From the NCBI RefSeq assembly GCF_900603025.1, contig NZ_LR026975.1, positions 2,604,001 to 2,668,000 on the forward strand: a stretch of 64,000 nt of DNA. Direction: 5' to 3'. Shown piece after piece: positions 44,664 through 54,258 of the stretch (positions within the stretch are counted from its first letter, which is position 1; the number at the start of each line of letters is the position of its first letter). A program made the translations under genes and the position numbers. The stretch comes from Mycolicibacterium hassiacum DSM 44199. Its GTDB lineage: Bacteria; Actinomycetota; Actinomycetes; Mycobacteriales; Mycobacteriaceae. The notes under the pieces are model-generated. The model was not told the DNA's origin, did not search any database, and saw only the letters and a list, made by a program, of their open reading frames with translations.

Positions 44664-45878
44664 CTATTGGAACAGTTTGATGGGGTTGATCAGGTCTGCG
44701 GTGACGGTCAGCGCCATGTAGCACACGACCACCGCCAAGACTACGTAGGTCGCCGGCAGCAGCTTGAGGTAGTTGACCGGCGGTGCGGCCGCGAGGCCGC
44801 GCGCGGACCGGATCATGTTGCGGATCTTCTCGTAGACCGCGATCGCGATGTGGCCGCCGTCGAACGGCAGCAGCGGCACCAGGTTGATCGCGCCCAGCAC
44901 GAAGTTGAGCTGAGCCAGGAAGAACCAGAACGCCATCCACAGGCCGTTCTCGACGGTCTCGCCGCCGATGATGCTGGCGCCGACGACGCTGATCGGGGTC
45001 TCCTTGTCGCGTTCGCCGCCGCCGATCGCCTCGATCAGCGCACCGACCTTGGTCGGGATCTTGGCCAGCGCCTTGCCGATCTCGACCGCGAGGTCGCCGG
45101 TGAACGCGAACGTCGCGGGCACCGCCGAGACCGGGTTGTGCTTGACCGGCGGGAACTGCGCGGGCGCGATGCCGATCGCCCCGACCGTCTTGATCTCACC
45201 GTCCGGGCCGGTGATGCGCCGGGTCTGCTGGACCGCGACGGTGAAGGTGAGCTGCTCGCCGTCGCGGTCGACGACGATGTCGGTGGGCCCGGCGGATTTC
45301 TGCAGTGCGGCGCGGGCCTCGTCGAAGGTCGCCACCGGGGTGTCGCCGACCCGCACGATGACGTCGCCGGGACGGATGCCGGCGGCGGCGGCCGGGCCGG
45401 GGCCGGTGCACTCGGCCATCTGGTCGGGGCTGATCTGGTCGGCCACGCAGCCGGTCTCACCGACGATCGCGGACGTGGGCGCGTTGAGGTTCGGCAGCCC
45501 CCACACGATCGCGATCATGTAGATGAGCACCAGCCCGACGACGAAGTTCATCCCCGGGCCGGCGAACAGCACCGCCACCCGTTTCCAGGTCTTCTGCTTG
45601 TACATCGCGACGTCGTGCTCGTCGGGCGCGAGCTCTTCGACCGAGGTCATGCCGGCGATGTCGCAGAACCCGCCCAACGGCACGGCCTTGACGCCGTACT
45701 CGGTCTCGCCCAGCTTGTTGCGCCGCCGGGTCGACCACAGGGTCGGGCCGAACCCGACGAAGTAGCGCCGCACCTTCATCCCGGTACCGCGCGCCACCCA
45801 CATGTGGCCGCATTCGTGCAGTGCCACCGACAGCAGGATGCACACCGCGAACGCGACGACACCGAGCGCGAACATCAT
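44664..45878 (-). CDS. rip1: site-2 zinc protease Rip1 (RseP family)
   Basis: 404 residues, ATG at 45878. Seen: HECGH zinc motif in the first membrane helix (His21, Glu22, His25), a PDZ domain (about 155-235, [17 protein letters not shown]), the third zinc ligand Asp340 in PLLPFDGGH, and three or four membrane segments. Family knowledge: intramembrane protease that cleaves anti-sigma factors in mycobacteria. Overlaps dxr by 4 bp. Confidence 0.96.
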   Translation of the reverse strand: MMFALGVVAFAVCILLSVALHECGHMWVARGTGMKVRRYFVGFGPTLWSTRRRNKLGETEYGVKAVPLGGFCDIAGMTSVEELAPDEHDVAMYKQKTWKRVAVLFAGPGMNFVVGLVLIYMIAIVWGLPNLNAPTSAIVGETGCVADQISPDQMAECTGPGPAAAAGIRPGDVIVRVGDTPVATFDEARAALQKSAGPTDIVVDRDGEQLTFTVAVQQTRRITGPDGEIKTVGAIGIAPAQFPPVKHNPVSAVPATFAFTGDLAVEIGKALAKIPTKVGALIEAIGGGERDKETPISVVGASIIGGETVENGLWMAFWFFLAQLNFVLGAINLVPLLPFDGGHIAIAVYEKIRNMIRSARGLAAAPPVNYLKLLPATYVVLAVVVCYMALTVTADLINPIKLFQ

Positions 45879-47056
45879 GTGATGACGAGTCCTTTGTCTT
45901 GCCGGGATACCGCCTGCCTGGCCCGCTCACGAGCCCAGCGCTGCGCTTCGAGTACCTCGTCCACGGTAGCGGGTTCGGCGGCCCATTGGTCGGCGGCGGC
46001 GAGCACCTCGGCGATGGTGCGCACGATGGCCGGGAACGGAATCCGTCCGTCGAGGAACGCCGCCGCGGCCTCCTCGTTGGCCGCGTTGTAGATCGCGGTC
46101 AGGCAGCCGCCGCGCTGTCCGGCCTCCCGCGCCAGGTCCACCGCCGGGAACACCGCCGAGTCCAGCGGTTCGAACTCCCAGCTGCAGGCGGTGCTGAAGT
46201 CGCAGGCCAGGGCCGCTGCCGGCACCCTGTCGGGCCAGCCCAGCGCCAGCGCGATGGGCAGCTTCATGTCGGGCGGGCTGGCCTGCGCCAGGGTCGAGCC
46301 GTCGATGAAGGTCACCATCGAGTGCACGATCGACTGCGGGTGAACCACGACGTCGATGCGGTCGTAGGGCACCCCGAACAGCAGGTGTGTCTCGATCAAC
46401 TCGAGGCCTTTGTTCACCAGCGACGCCGAGTTCAGGGTGTTCATCGGGCCCATCGACCAGGTGGGATGGGCGCCGGCCTGTTCCACGGTGGCGTGTTCGA
46501 GCTGTTCGGCGGTCCAACCGCGGAACGGCCCGCCGGAGGCGGTCAGCACGATGCGGGCCACTTCATCGGGGCCGCCGCCGCGCAGGCACTGCGCCATCGC
46601 CGAGTGTTCGGAGTCCACCGGCACGATCTGGCCGGGTTGTGCCGCCTTGAGCACCAGCGGCCCGCCGGCGACCAGCGACTCCTTGTTGGCCAGCGCCAGC
46701 CGCGCGCCGGTGGCCAGCGCCGCCAGCGTGGGCTGCAGGCCCAGCGCGCCGACCAGCGCGTTGAGCACGACGTCGGACTCGACGTCCTCGACCAGGCGGG
46801 TGGCCGCGTCGGGTCCGGCGTAGGTGACGTCACCGATCCGTTGTGCCGCGTCCTCGTCGGCGACCGCGATCCTGCTCACCCCGGTTTCCGCGCGCTGGCG
46901 GGCCAGTAGGTCCGGGTTGCCGCCGCCGGCCGCCAGCCCGACCACCTCGAATCGGTCCGGGTTGGCGGCGATCACCTCCAACGCCTGGGTGCCGATCGAT
47001 CCGGTGCTGCCCAGGATCAGCACCCGCAGGCGCTGCTCGCCGACGCTGTTGCTCAC
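45875..47056 (-). CDS. dxr: 1-deoxy-D-xylulose 5-phosphate reductoisomerase (Dxr)
   Basis: 393 residues from the GTG at 47056 ([10 protein letters not shown]). Seen: NADPH loop [22 protein letters not shown], metal/substrate residues in VPVDSEHSA, the catalytic loop HPTWSMG, and the C-terminal [13 protein letters not shown]. Reaction: DXP to MEP, first committed step of the MEP pathway; target of fosmidomycin. Leads the dxr-rip1-ispG order that is conserved in mycobacteria. Confidence 0.97.
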   Translation of the reverse strand: MSNSVGEQRLRVLILGSTGSIGTQALEVIAANPDRFEVVGLAAGGGNPDLLARQRAETGVSRIAVADEDAAQRIGDVTYAGPDAATRLVEDVESDVVLNALVGALGLQPTLAALATGARLALANKESLVAGGPLVLKAAQPGQIVPVDSEHSAMAQCLRGGGPDEVARIVLTASGGPFRGWTAEQLEHATVEQAGAHPTWSMGPMNTLNSASLVNKGLELIETHLLFGVPYDRIDVVVHPQSIVHSMVTFIDGSTLAQASPPDMKLPIALALGWPDRVPAAALACDFSTACSWEFEPLDSAVFPAVDLAREAGQRGGCLTAIYNAANEEAAAAFLDGRIPFPAIVRTIAEVLAAADQWAAEPATVDEVLEAQRWARERARQAVSRQDKGLVIT

Positions 47057-47067
47057 CAGCCCATTGT

Positions 47068-47114
47068 GCCGCCGCACGCGGCACAGAACACATCGGCGCC
47101 GCCGCACGCGGCGG
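47068..47114. repeat. duplicated GC-rich hairpin unit between dxr and the next gene
   Basis: GCCGCCGCACGCGGC occurs at about 47069-47083 and again at about 47098-47112, each able to fold (GCCGC...GCGGC). The gap between the LLM gene stop (47116) and dxr start (47056) is thus mostly repeated hairpin. It may attenuate read-through into dxr; weak evidence. Confidence 0.4.
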
Positions 47115-47115
47115 G

Positions 47116-47988
47116 TCAGGGCCGCACCTTGGCGATGATGTCCTGCGCGAACCGTTCGATCGGCGCCCGATACCGCTCCACACCGCCGTCGCCCAGGTCG
47201 TGCCCGGCCCACGGGCTGCACATCACCGCGGTGATGCCGGCGTCGGCGGCGCGCTTGTACAGGTCGGGTGTGGGCGGGTCCAGCAGCGCGACCATGATCT
47301 CGAACCGGTCGCCGTCGCGGCCGTACTCCCTGAGCAGCCGGTGCAGCCGCTCGGCGTAGCCGACCGCGACGTCGAGTGTGTAGGCGTAGCCGACCCAGCC
47401 GTCGCACAGCCGCGCCGCGCGCCGCAGCGCGGCCTCCGACTCGCCGCCGCAGAGGATCGGCACCGGCGCCTCCGGATGCGGTTCGAGCATCAACTCCGGC
47501 ACCCGGTAGTGCTCGCCGTCCCAGGACACCCAGCCGCCGCGCCACAACGCCCGCAGCGCCGGGATCATCTCGTCGAGCCGTTTGCCGCGGGTGCCGAAGT
47601 CCTGGCCCAGCAACTCGTACTCCTCGCGCATCCAGCCGACCCCGACCGCCAGCGACACCCGGCCCCCCGACAGCACCGAGGCGGTCGCGACCTGCTTGGC
47701 CACCTCCAGCAGCGGCCGCGCCGGGGCGATGTAGACGGCGTTGGAGAACCGCAGCCGTTCGGTGACCGCGGCCATCGCGCCGATGGTCACCCAGGTGTCC
47801 GGCCACGCGGTCTCCGGCGCCCACATCGGTTTACCGGTGGGCGAATCCGGATAGGGCGACAACAGCTCGCGTGGATAGATGAGGTGATCCGAGCACACCA
47901 CCCCGTCGTAGCCGGCGTCGTCGAACATCCGCGCCAGCGGCAGGATGTCGGCGGTCGGCAGAAACGCCGTGCCCGACCAGAACTGCAT
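47116..47988 (-). CDS. luciferase-like F420-dependent-type oxidoreductase
   Basis: 290 residues, ATG at 47988. Seen: a TIM-barrel LLM pattern with [36 protein letters not shown], and [26 protein letters not shown]. Family knowledge: actinobacterial members use F420 (or FMN) in hydride transfer. Same strand and 18 bp after the SDR at 48007, so the two are probably an operon. Substrate unknown. Confidence 0.9.
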   Translation of the reverse strand: MQFWSGTAFLPTADILPLARMFDDAGYDGVVCSDHLIYPRELLSPYPDSPTGKPMWAPETAWPDTWVTIGAMAAVTERLRFSNAVYIAPARPLLEVAKQVATASVLSGGRVSLAVGVGWMREEYELLGQDFGTRGKRLDEMIPALRALWRGGWVSWDGEHYRVPELMLEPHPEAPVPILCGGESEAALRRAARLCDGWVGYAYTLDVAVGYAERLHRLLREYGRDGDRFEIMVALLDPPTPDLYKRAADAGITAVMCSPWAGHDLGDGGVERYRAPIERFAQDIIAKVRP

Positions 47989-48006
47989 CTGCCAATCCTC
48001 CGGGTG

Positions 48007-48840
48007 CTATTTGACGATCTGCCCGCCGTCGACGGGCAGCGCGACGCCGGTGATGTAGCGGCCGGCGTCGCTGCACAGATACACCAGCGCTTCGCTGATC
48101 GCGTCGGGTTCCACCGGCGGCGTGTCCAGCAGCGGCCGCTGCGCCGCGCTGAACGCCGGGTGGTCGGCCGCCCACCCGGCCAGCGCCTCGTTGTGGACCA
48201 TCGGGGTCGCCACCCCGCCGGGATGGATCGAGTTGACCCGAATGTTCTTCTCCGCCAGCGTGACCGCGAAGTGACGCATGACGCCGATGACGCCGTGTTT
48301 GGCGATCGTGTAACCGGCCGCGCCGTGCGTCATGCTGGCGAAGTCGACGCTGACCGGCTTGAACGATGCCGCCGACCCGGTGATGACGACGGCCCCGCCG
48401 TCGCCGTGGGCCAGCAGCGCCGGCAGCGCGGCGGTGATGGTGAAGTAGACGCCCTTGAGCATGACGTCGATGGCGTCGACGAAGGCGTCCAGCGCAGCGC
48501 CCTGCTCCCCGGCCACCGGCAGGATCCCGGCGTTGGCGAGCACGAAGTCGATCCGGCCGAGTTCGGCCACGCACCGTTGCACCGCCGCCTGCAGCTGCCC
48601 CGGATCCCGCACGTCGGCGTGCACGGCGACGATCCGCCGCCCCGTCTTGTGGACCAGCTCCACCGTCTCGGCCAGATCCTCGGGGGTGGCCATCGGGTAG
48701 GCCACGCTCGGCATCTGGCGGCAGAGGTCCACCGCGAGGATGTCGGCGCCCTCCTCGGCGAATCGCACCGCGTGCGCCCGCCCCTGCCCCCGGGCCGCCC
48801 CGGTGATGAACGCGACCCGTCCGGCAAACCGATCAGCCAT
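48007..48840 (-). CDS. mycofactocin-type short-chain dehydrogenase
   Basis: 277 residues from the ATG at 48840 (MADRFAGRV). Seen: TGAARGQGRAHAVRFAEEGA followed by DILAVDLC, the hallmark of the mycofactocin-coupled SDR subfamily with tightly bound NAD; NAG as LANAGIL; active-site YTIAK; C-terminal GVALPVDGGQ. Family knowledge: these enzymes keep their nicotinamide bound and need mycofactocin for turnover. Reliance here is inference from the signature. The likely pair is the LLM gene at 47116. Confidence 0.9.
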   Translation of the reverse strand: MADRFAGRVAFITGAARGQGRAHAVRFAEEGADILAVDLCRQMPSVAYPMATPEDLAETVELVHKTGRRIVAVHADVRDPGQLQAAVQRCVAELGRIDFVLANAGILPVAGEQGAALDAFVDAIDVMLKGVYFTITAALPALLAHGDGGAVVITGSAASFKPVSVDFASMTHGAAGYTIAKHGVIGVMRHFAVTLAEKNIRVNSIHPGGVATPMVHNEALAGWAADHPAFSAAQRPLLDTPPVEPDAISEALVYLCSDAGRYITGVALPVDGGQIVK

Positions 48841-48923
48841 ACCACTCCCTACACTCCCTACGGAGCCTGTAGTAGACGTATGCCAGAATGTCCGCAGTTG
48901 TCCGCACACCGTGAGGAGCAGCA

Positions 48924-49187
48924 GTGGCCAGCACCGAGGTCGATCGCCACACCGGCCGGGATATCCCTGACGTCGAAGAGGTGCCGTCGGCGGAGTGGGG
49001 TTGGTCCAAGGAGAACCCGAAGGTCCTGCACATCCTGGGCCTGCTGGCCGGAGGTTTTCTGCTCTGCCTGCTGATCGGCAACCACGAGGGACACGTCGAG
49101 GACTTCTTCCTCATCGGGTTCGCGTTGCTCTTCTTCGTTGCGGTGGCGCGGAACTGGTGGCTGCGCCGCCGCGGCTGGATCCGCTAG
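48924..49187 (+). CDS. DUF2631 small membrane protein
   Basis: 87 residues from the GTG at 48924, with GAGGAG about 8-13 bases upstream. Seen: an acidic N-terminal half with a W-G-W-S-K-E-N-P stretch, then two hydrophobic segments ([18 protein letters not shown] and [16 protein letters not shown]) and a basic RRRGWIR end. Matches the mycobacterial DUF2631 family found near dxr. Likely two-helix membrane protein; function unknown. Divergent from the SDR at 48840. Confidence 0.85.
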   Translation: MASTEVDRHTGRDIPDVEEVPSAEWGWSKENPKVLHILGLLAGGFLLCLLIGNHEGHVEDFFLIGFALLFFVAVARNWWLRRRGWIR

Positions 49188-49194
49188 TCATCGG

Positions 49195-49764
49195 TCAGAC
49201 CGGGCGCACCGGCCGCAGCGCGCCGGGGCCGATGGTCAACAACGTCTCGACCCCGTCCACCGGGCCGGGTCCCCCGGACCCGGCGGCGACCAGTGCGCAG
49301 GACTTGAACGCCCGCGCGGCCGCACTGAGTCGGTGTTCGACGGCATCGGCGTCGGGATCGACGCCGGTCGGCGTTCCCGAGCCCGCCGTTCTCGGGTCCC
49401 ACGCTCCGGAGCCCCACACCATCACCGCGGTCCGTCCCCGGCGCAACACCTCCTCGACGCCGGACCGCACCGCTTCGTCGGACACCAGCAGCCGCCCGCT
49501 GACCGCCAGTGCCCCGGCGGCGCCCGCGCTGCGCACGATGTCGGCCAGCGGCTGGTCGGCCTCGACCGCACTGGCTCCCAGGATGGTCAGCGCCCGCACG
49601 TCCTGTGGCCGCGCCAGCACGACCCGCACGTCCCATCCGGTCCGGGCCTGATCGCACAGCCATCCGCCCGCCGCCCGCACCATCTCGGAGACGCTGTCGG
49701 CGAATACGGTGAGCCGGTAGCGGCGAAGTCCGCTCGGACGGGTCCTGTCGAGGGGCAGCAGCAC
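49195..49764 (-). CDS. conserved hypothetical protein
   Basis: 189 residues from the GTG at 49764 (VLLPLDRTRPSG). Not recognised. Seen: alpha/beta composition with RYRLTVFADSVSEMVRAAGG, VRVVLARPQDV, ALTILGASAVE, DEAVRSGVEEVLRRGRTAVMVWG. No signal peptide, membrane segment or clear catalytic motif. The first copy of the GTGACACT-N12-TGTAAAG motif starts 10 bp upstream of this start. Ends 7 bp from the DUF2631 gene (convergent). Confidence 0.65.
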   Translation of the reverse strand: MLLPLDRTRPSGLRRYRLTVFADSVSEMVRAAGGWLCDQARTGWDVRVVLARPQDVRALTILGASAVEADQPLADIVRSAGAAGALAVSGRLLVSDEAVRSGVEEVLRRGRTAVMVWGSGAWDPRTAGSGTPTGVDPDADAVEHRLSAAARAFKSCALVAAGSGGPGPVDGVETLLTIGPGALRPVRPV

Positions 49765-49773
49765 GTACGAAGA

Positions 49774-49800
49774 GTGACACTTTTTGGCCCATCTGTAAAG
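49774..49800 (+). promoter_or_regulatory. bipartite motif GTGACACT-N12-TGTAAAG, copy 1
   Basis: GTGACACT at 49774-49781, 12-base spacer, TGTAAAG at 49794-49800. It lies in the 144-bp gap between divergent genes (starts 49764 minus, 49909 plus). TACAAT at 49821-49826 is a possible separate -10 for the plus-strand gene. See copies 2 and 3 for the shared spacing. Confidence 0.7.
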
Positions 49801-49908
49801 GGCGTGTTCGGCGGTCGAGCTACAATCGCGGACCAGACCGACAGGGAAGCAGCCCGATAGCGCGATCGGCGGAAGATCGCTCGGAGTCGGGCGGGTGAAG
49901 GAGGAACC

Positions 49909-50607
49909 GTGAGCCTGGTCGCTGGACGGGGGCCGCTGAGCGACAACCCGGCCGGGTATTTCGTCCCGCCCCTGCCCGACGACGTGGTGTTCGTCGAACC
50001 GCATCCGCGCCGGGTGCAGGCGCTGCGCGGCGACCGGACGGTGCTCGACACCGAACGGGTGCTGCTGGTGCACCGCCGCGGCCATCCGTTGAGCTACGCG
50101 TTCGCCGCCGAGGAGGTCGGCGATCTGCCGCATGAGCCGGTGCCCGAGGCACCCGGTTTCGTGCGGGTGCCCTGGGATGCCGTCGACGTGTGGCTGGAGG
50201 AAGGCCGCCGGCTGGTGAACTACCCGCCGAACCCCTATCACCGGGTCGACTGCCGCCCCACCGATCGGCGGCTGCGCGTCACCGTCGCCGGCGAGGTTCT
50301 GGTGGACACCCGCGACACCATGATTGTCTTCGAAACATCCGTCGAGACAAGGCTTTACGTGAGCCCACGGCATGTGCGCACCGAGTTGCTGCGCCGATCG
50401 GACACCAGCAGCTACTGCAACTACAAGGGCCACGCCACGTACTGGTCGGCGGTCGTCGGCGACACCCTGGTGGCCGACGTCGCCTGGACCTATGACGATC
50501 CCCTCCCCGAAACCCTGCCCATCAAGGGGTTTTTCAGTTTCGACGCCACACGTGCGGAGATGTCGGCCGAATTGCCGCGGGAATTCGTGATCAGCGCAGC
50601 GCGCTGA
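49909..50607 (+). CDS. DUF427 (NTP-regulator-like beta barrel) protein
   Basis: 232 residues from the GTG at 49909 with GAAGGAGG 6-13 bases upstream. Seen: two related units. The first half has PRRVQALRGDRTVLDTERVLLVH; the second has RRLRVTVAGEVLVDTRDTMIVFE, SYCNYKGHATYWS and GFFSFDATRAE, a full DUF427 pattern. Family knowledge: widespread, function unclear. Its 3' end overlaps the LLM gene by 17 bp (convergent). Confidence 0.87.
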   Translation: MSLVAGRGPLSDNPAGYFVPPLPDDVVFVEPHPRRVQALRGDRTVLDTERVLLVHRRGHPLSYAFAAEEVGDLPHEPVPEAPGFVRVPWDAVDVWLEEGRRLVNYPPNPYHRVDCRPTDRRLRVTVAGEVLVDTRDTMIVFETSVETRLYVSPRHVRTELLRRSDTSSYCNYKGHATYWSAVVGDTLVADVAWTYDDPLPETLPIKGFFSFDATRAEMSAELPREFVISAAR

Positions 50608-51511
50608 TCACCGTGCGGCCGAACTGGTCGATCGCCTCGAGGGTGTGCGCCAGGCTGTCGCCGGGCAGACCGACCTGGATCCAGTTGACGCCGATCGCGG
50701 CGAGCTTCTCCACCCCGGCCAGGTAGGCGTCGGGGTTGAAGTCGTCGCATCCGGGGGTTCCGCCCTCGTCGTTGGTGAACGCGATGTCCAGCGCGGCGAA
50801 GTCCCGGCCCGCCTCGTCGAACCGCCGCCGCAGGTCGTCGACCGCGGCGGCGAGTCGTTCGGCGTCCATCGGTGCGGTGCGGGCGGTCTGCGCCAGGGCG
50901 GCCGGCGCGGCGAACGGGCACCAGCCGTCGCCGTGGGCGGTCACCCTGGCTCGCGCCGCGGCGGTGTTGCCGCCGATCCAGATCGGCGGGTGCGGGTCGC
51001 TCACCGGCCGCGGATGCGCGGTGATGCCTTTGGCGTCGAAGTAGCGTCCCTGGTAGGTGAAGTCGTCGGTGGTCCAGATGCCGCGAATCACCTCGAGGGC
51101 TTCCTCGAACAGCTGGGCGCGTTCGTCGAACGGCACCCCGAGCGCCTTGAACTCGCTCTTGAGATAGCCCACCCCGACCGTGAGCGTGAACCGCCCGTCG
51201 GACAGCAGATCCAGTGTCGCCCCGGCCTTGGCCACGATGAACGGGTTGCGGTACGGCAGCACGATGAGGTTCGGGATCAGCCGCAGCGTAGTGGTACGGG
51301 CCGCAGCGTATCCCATGGCCACGAACGGATCCACCGCGTCGTGCCCGCCCGCCTGCAGCCACCGCTGGGACGGAGCCGGGTGATCGGTGAACCCGAACCC
51401 GTCGAAACCGGCCGCCTCGGCGGCCGCGGCCAGCGTCGCGACGGCCGACCCGGTGATCAGTTCCGGGTTGTACGGGTGGCTGTGCATCGGGTGGGTGAAG
51501 GTGAATCGCAT
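50591..51511 (-). CDS. luciferase-like F420-dependent-type oxidoreductase
   Basis: 306 residues, ATG at 51511. Seen: LLM pattern with GFDGFGFTDHPAPSQRWLQ, DGRFTLTVGVGYLKSEF, and PPIWIGGNTAAARARV. It belongs to the same superfamily as the LLM genes at 47116 and 51607 but is not a close copy. Divergent from the LLM gene at 51607 across 95 bp. Substrate unknown. Confidence 0.9.
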   Translation of the reverse strand: MRFTFTHPMHSHPYNPELITGSAVATLAAAAEAAGFDGFGFTDHPAPSQRWLQAGGHDAVDPFVAMGYAAARTTTLRLIPNLIVLPYRNPFIVAKAGATLDLLSDGRFTLTVGVGYLKSEFKALGVPFDERAQLFEEALEVIRGIWTTDDFTYQGRYFDAKGITAHPRPVSDPHPPIWIGGNTAAARARVTAHGDGWCPFAAPAALAQTARTAPMDAERLAAAVDDLRRRFDEAGRDFAALDIAFTNDEGGTPGCDDFNPDAYLAGVEKLAAIGVNWIQVGLPGDSLAHTLEAIDQFGRTVISALR

Positions 51512-51606
51512 GAGAATGTCGTTACCATGCTCGGCATACGGATGTACACCCCTCGGTCGACATGGGCCGACGCGGCGCCGTGGCCACGTCAGACGGGAGA
51601 GACGCG

Positions 51607-52539
51607 ATGAGCAGACCCGAGATCGGCGTCTACCTGCCCCAGATGGGGTTCACCTTCGACGACCTGCTGCATCGCACCCGGCGCTGCGAACAGCTCGGCA
51701 TCGACTCGGTGTGGATCTACGACCACCTCTACGGCCCGGGGGTGCCCGACTATCCGTCGCTGGAGGCCTGGACGCTGGCCACCGCCCTGCTGTGCCGCAC
51801 CGACCGCATCCGGATCGGACACATGGTGCTGTGCAACCAGTTCCGCCATCCGGTGGTGCTGGCCAAGATGGTCACCTCGCTGGACCAGATATCCGGCGGG
51901 CGGCTGCAACTGGGTATCGGCAGCGGGTCGTACGCCGACGAACACCAGCGCGCCGGGCTGGACTGGGGCAGCTTCGCCGAACGCTCCGAACGCCTCGGCG
52001 AGACCCTGCAGATCCTGCACCAGGCGTTCGACAACCAGCGAATCGACTTCTCCGGCAAGCACTTCACGGTGCGCGACTTTCCGATCAAGCCCGGTCCCGC
52101 GCGCAGCCCGCGACCGCCGATCGTGGTCGGCGGGGTCGGCGAGAAGTACACGTTGCCGTTGGTCGCCCGCTACGCGGATGTCTGGAACGTGCCCACCTAC
52201 GCGCTCGGCGAGCTCGAACACAAACTACTGGTGCTGCGGTCGATCTGCGCCGACATCGGCCGCGACCCGGACAGCATCACGCTGTCGATCGAGGCGGTGA
52301 TGGCACTGGCCCCCGACGACGCGGCCCTGCCCGGCGTGCGCGCACTCGCCGAGAAGCGTTTCGGGATACCGGAGTTCGGCCTCAAGGAGGGCGGGCTGAT
52401 CGGCACGCCGACGGCCATCGTGGACCGGTTGGGCGAGTGGATCGAACTGGGCTTCGGTCAGATCGTGCTGTTCACCCACGACCGCGGTTCCGACGAGACG
52501 CTGGAACTGCTGGCCTCCGAGGTGATCGCCAAGCTCTGA
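51607..52539 (+). CDS. luciferase-like F420-dependent-type oxidoreductase
   Basis: 310 residues from the ATG at 51607, with GGGAGAG upstream. Seen: LLM pattern with LGIDSVWIYDHLYGPGVPDYP, LTSLDQISGGRLQLGIGSG, RPPIVVGGVGEKYTLPLVARYADVW. Two such proteins back-to-back (50591 and 51607) suggest a shared promoter region. Ends 5 bp before the convergent acyl-CoA dehydrogenase stop. Confidence 0.9.
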   Translation: MSRPEIGVYLPQMGFTFDDLLHRTRRCEQLGIDSVWIYDHLYGPGVPDYPSLEAWTLATALLCRTDRIRIGHMVLCNQFRHPVVLAKMVTSLDQISGGRLQLGIGSGSYADEHQRAGLDWGSFAERSERLGETLQILHQAFDNQRIDFSGKHFTVRDFPIKPGPARSPRPPIVVGGVGEKYTLPLVARYADVWNVPTYALGELEHKLLVLRSICADIGRDPDSITLSIEAVMALAPDDAALPGVRALAEKRFGIPEFGLKEGGLIGTPTAIVDRLGEWIELGFGQIVLFTHDRGSDETLELLASEVIAKL

Positions 52540-52543
52540 GCGG

Positions 52544-53707
52544 TCAGGCCGGGCGTCCGGCGGGCTGACCGTAAGCGGGACGGCCCAGCCCCAGCGCGTG
52601 TTCGGCGATCATGTTGCGGAACACCTCCAAGGTGCCGCCGTAGATGCCGGTCGGCCCGCCGAGCCGGAACAGGTACTCCGCTCCCCCGTCGTCGATGCCG
52701 CCCGGTGTGCCGACCGGTAACGCGGCCGAGCTGCCCAACAGGTCCATCAACTCGGCGGACACCTCGCGCAGGGTCTGGGCGATCGCCACCCGCCCGTACA
52801 TGTCCGAGGTGCTCATCGCGGCCTCCAGCCGGGCCACGCAGCGGCCGAACCGGTAGCGGACCGCGTCGTCGTCGCCGATCAGCGGGGCCGCCCTGTCGAT
52901 CTCCTCGGCCAGCAGCAGCACGTGCTCGGTCATGGTGGCGAGCTTCTGCAGGCCGTCGTTGCCGCGCTCGACGGTGCCGTGTTCGGCGTTGAGCGCGTCG
53001 CGCAACACCTTCCAGCCGCCGTTGACCTCACCGACCCGGTACCGGTCGGGGACCCGCACATCGCTGTAGTAGGTGATGTTGGTGCGGTCGCCGTCGACGG
53101 TGCGCAACGGTTGGATCTCGATCCCGGGGCTGTCCAGCGGCACCAGGAACATGGTGAGGTTGCGGTGCTTGGGCGCGTCCGGGTCGGTGTTGGTGATCAG
53201 GAAGACGAACTGCGCGTTGTGGGCGTTCGAGGTGAACATCTTCGAGCCGTTGATGATCCACTCGTCGCCGTCGCGCACCGCCCGGGTCTTGCAGGTCGCG
53301 ATGTCGGATCCGCCCTCGGGCTCGGTGTAGCCCAGGCACAGCCGGCAGTGGCCGGAGAGCACCTTCAGCAGGATCTCGGCCTTGAGCTCCGCCGAGCCGA
53401 ACTTGTCGAGGGTGCGCGCCACCATCAGCGTGGTCGGCCAGTGGAACCACGGGGTGTGTGCGCGCCCGATCTCCAGTTCGAAGATGCGCCGCCGCACCCG
53501 GCTGAACCCACCGTGTGCCTCGTCGTGGAACTCCGCGGCGAGATAACCGGCTTCGGCCAGCGCCAGATGCACACCCTCGTCGAAGTTCTCCCCGGTCTCA
53601 CGGTCCCGGGCGATCACCTCGTCGGTGACCACGCGGGCCAGGAACGCCCGCAGCTCGTCGCGGAAGGCCCGATCCTCGGGCGACAGCTCGACACGGGAGA
53701 AATCCAC
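52544..53707 (-). CDS. acyl-CoA dehydrogenase (FadE)
   Basis: 387 residues from the GTG at 53707. Seen: CLGYTEPEGGSDIATCKTRA, KMFTSNAHNAQFVF, FAD-domain segments, and C-terminal GGPTGIYGGTLEVFRNMIA; a full single-subunit acyl-CoA dehydrogenase. Begins 10 bp from copy 2 of the shared motif, on the other strand. Opens the second catabolic island (inference). Confidence 0.92.
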   Translation of the reverse strand: MDFSRVELSPEDRAFRDELRAFLARVVTDEVIARDRETGENFDEGVHLALAEAGYLAAEFHDEAHGGFSRVRRRIFELEIGRAHTPWFHWPTTLMVARTLDKFGSAELKAEILLKVLSGHCRLCLGYTEPEGGSDIATCKTRAVRDGDEWIINGSKMFTSNAHNAQFVFLITNTDPDAPKHRNLTMFLVPLDSPGIEIQPLRTVDGDRTNITYYSDVRVPDRYRVGEVNGGWKVLRDALNAEHGTVERGNDGLQKLATMTEHVLLLAEEIDRAAPLIGDDDAVRYRFGRCVARLEAAMSTSDMYGRVAIAQTLREVSAELMDLLGSSAALPVGTPGGIDDGGAEYLFRLGGPTGIYGGTLEVFRNMIAEHALGLGRPAYGQPAGRPA

Positions 53708-53716
53708 CCGAATACC

Positions 53717-53743
53717 GTGACACTCTGCCGCTATTTTGTAAAG
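53717..53743 (+). promoter_or_regulatory. bipartite motif GTGACACT-N12-TGTAAAG, copy 2
   Basis: GTGACACT at 53717-53724, 12-base spacer, TGTAAAG at 53737-53743. It lies in the 65-bp gap between divergent genes (starts 53707 minus, 53773 plus). If TGTAAAG serves as a -10-like element, transcription would start near 53750, about 23 bases before the GTG, with the AGGAGG at about 53760 in the leader. Confidence 0.75.
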
Positions 53744-53772
53744 GACTTCGGATTCGGACAGGAGGCAGACCC

Positions 53773-54258
53773 GTGGGCATCGTCACCACCAGCTCGCAAA
53801 CCGCGTTCCGTCATCGGCCGGAGACGGTATACGACTTCGTGACGAACCCGGCGAACTGGCCCAAAACCTATCCCGGCAGCGCACATATCGGGGGCCTGCC
53901 CGGCGAGCTGCCGCTGAAGGTGGGCGACACCTGGACCGAGACCGGTCCCGACGGCAACCGGATCTTCACCTGGCATCTGGCGATCGCGATGCGGCCCCGG
54001 CTGTGGGTGTTCAACTCGGTGGGCCGGCTCGGGCACGACGCGGACGGCAACGGCGGGATGGAAGGCCGCATCACCGTGCAGTACCACTTCACCGAACCCG
54101 GCGAGGGCGTCACGCTGTTCACCCGGACCATGACGATCGAGACCTACAAGCACGCCCCGCTGCCCGACGCGTTCTTCCGCACCGTCAACCCCGCGCACAT
54201 CGACGCCTACCACGCCGCGGTCGCCCGCGAGCTCGAAGCGCTCGCGTCAACCGTGTAG
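53773..54258 (+). CDS. SRPBCC (polyketide cyclase/Bet v 1-like) protein
   Basis: 161 residues from the GTG at 53773 with AGGAGG upstream. Seen: N-terminal FRHRPETVYDFVTNPANWPKTYPGS, typical of SRPBCC helix-grip proteins, then alternating strands (DTWTETGPDGN; RLWVFNSVGRL) and the long C-terminal helix HIDAYHAAVARELEAL. Family knowledge: hydrophobic-ligand binding pocket, cyclases or carriers. Its end overlaps the convergent esterase by 12 bp. Confidence 0.85.
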   Translation: MGIVTTSSQTAFRHRPETVYDFVTNPANWPKTYPGSAHIGGLPGELPLKVGDTWTETGPDGNRIFTWHLAIAMRPRLWVFNSVGRLGHDADGNGGMEGRITVQYHFTEPGEGVTLFTRTMTIETYKHAPLPDAFFRTVNPAHIDAYHAAVARELEALASTV

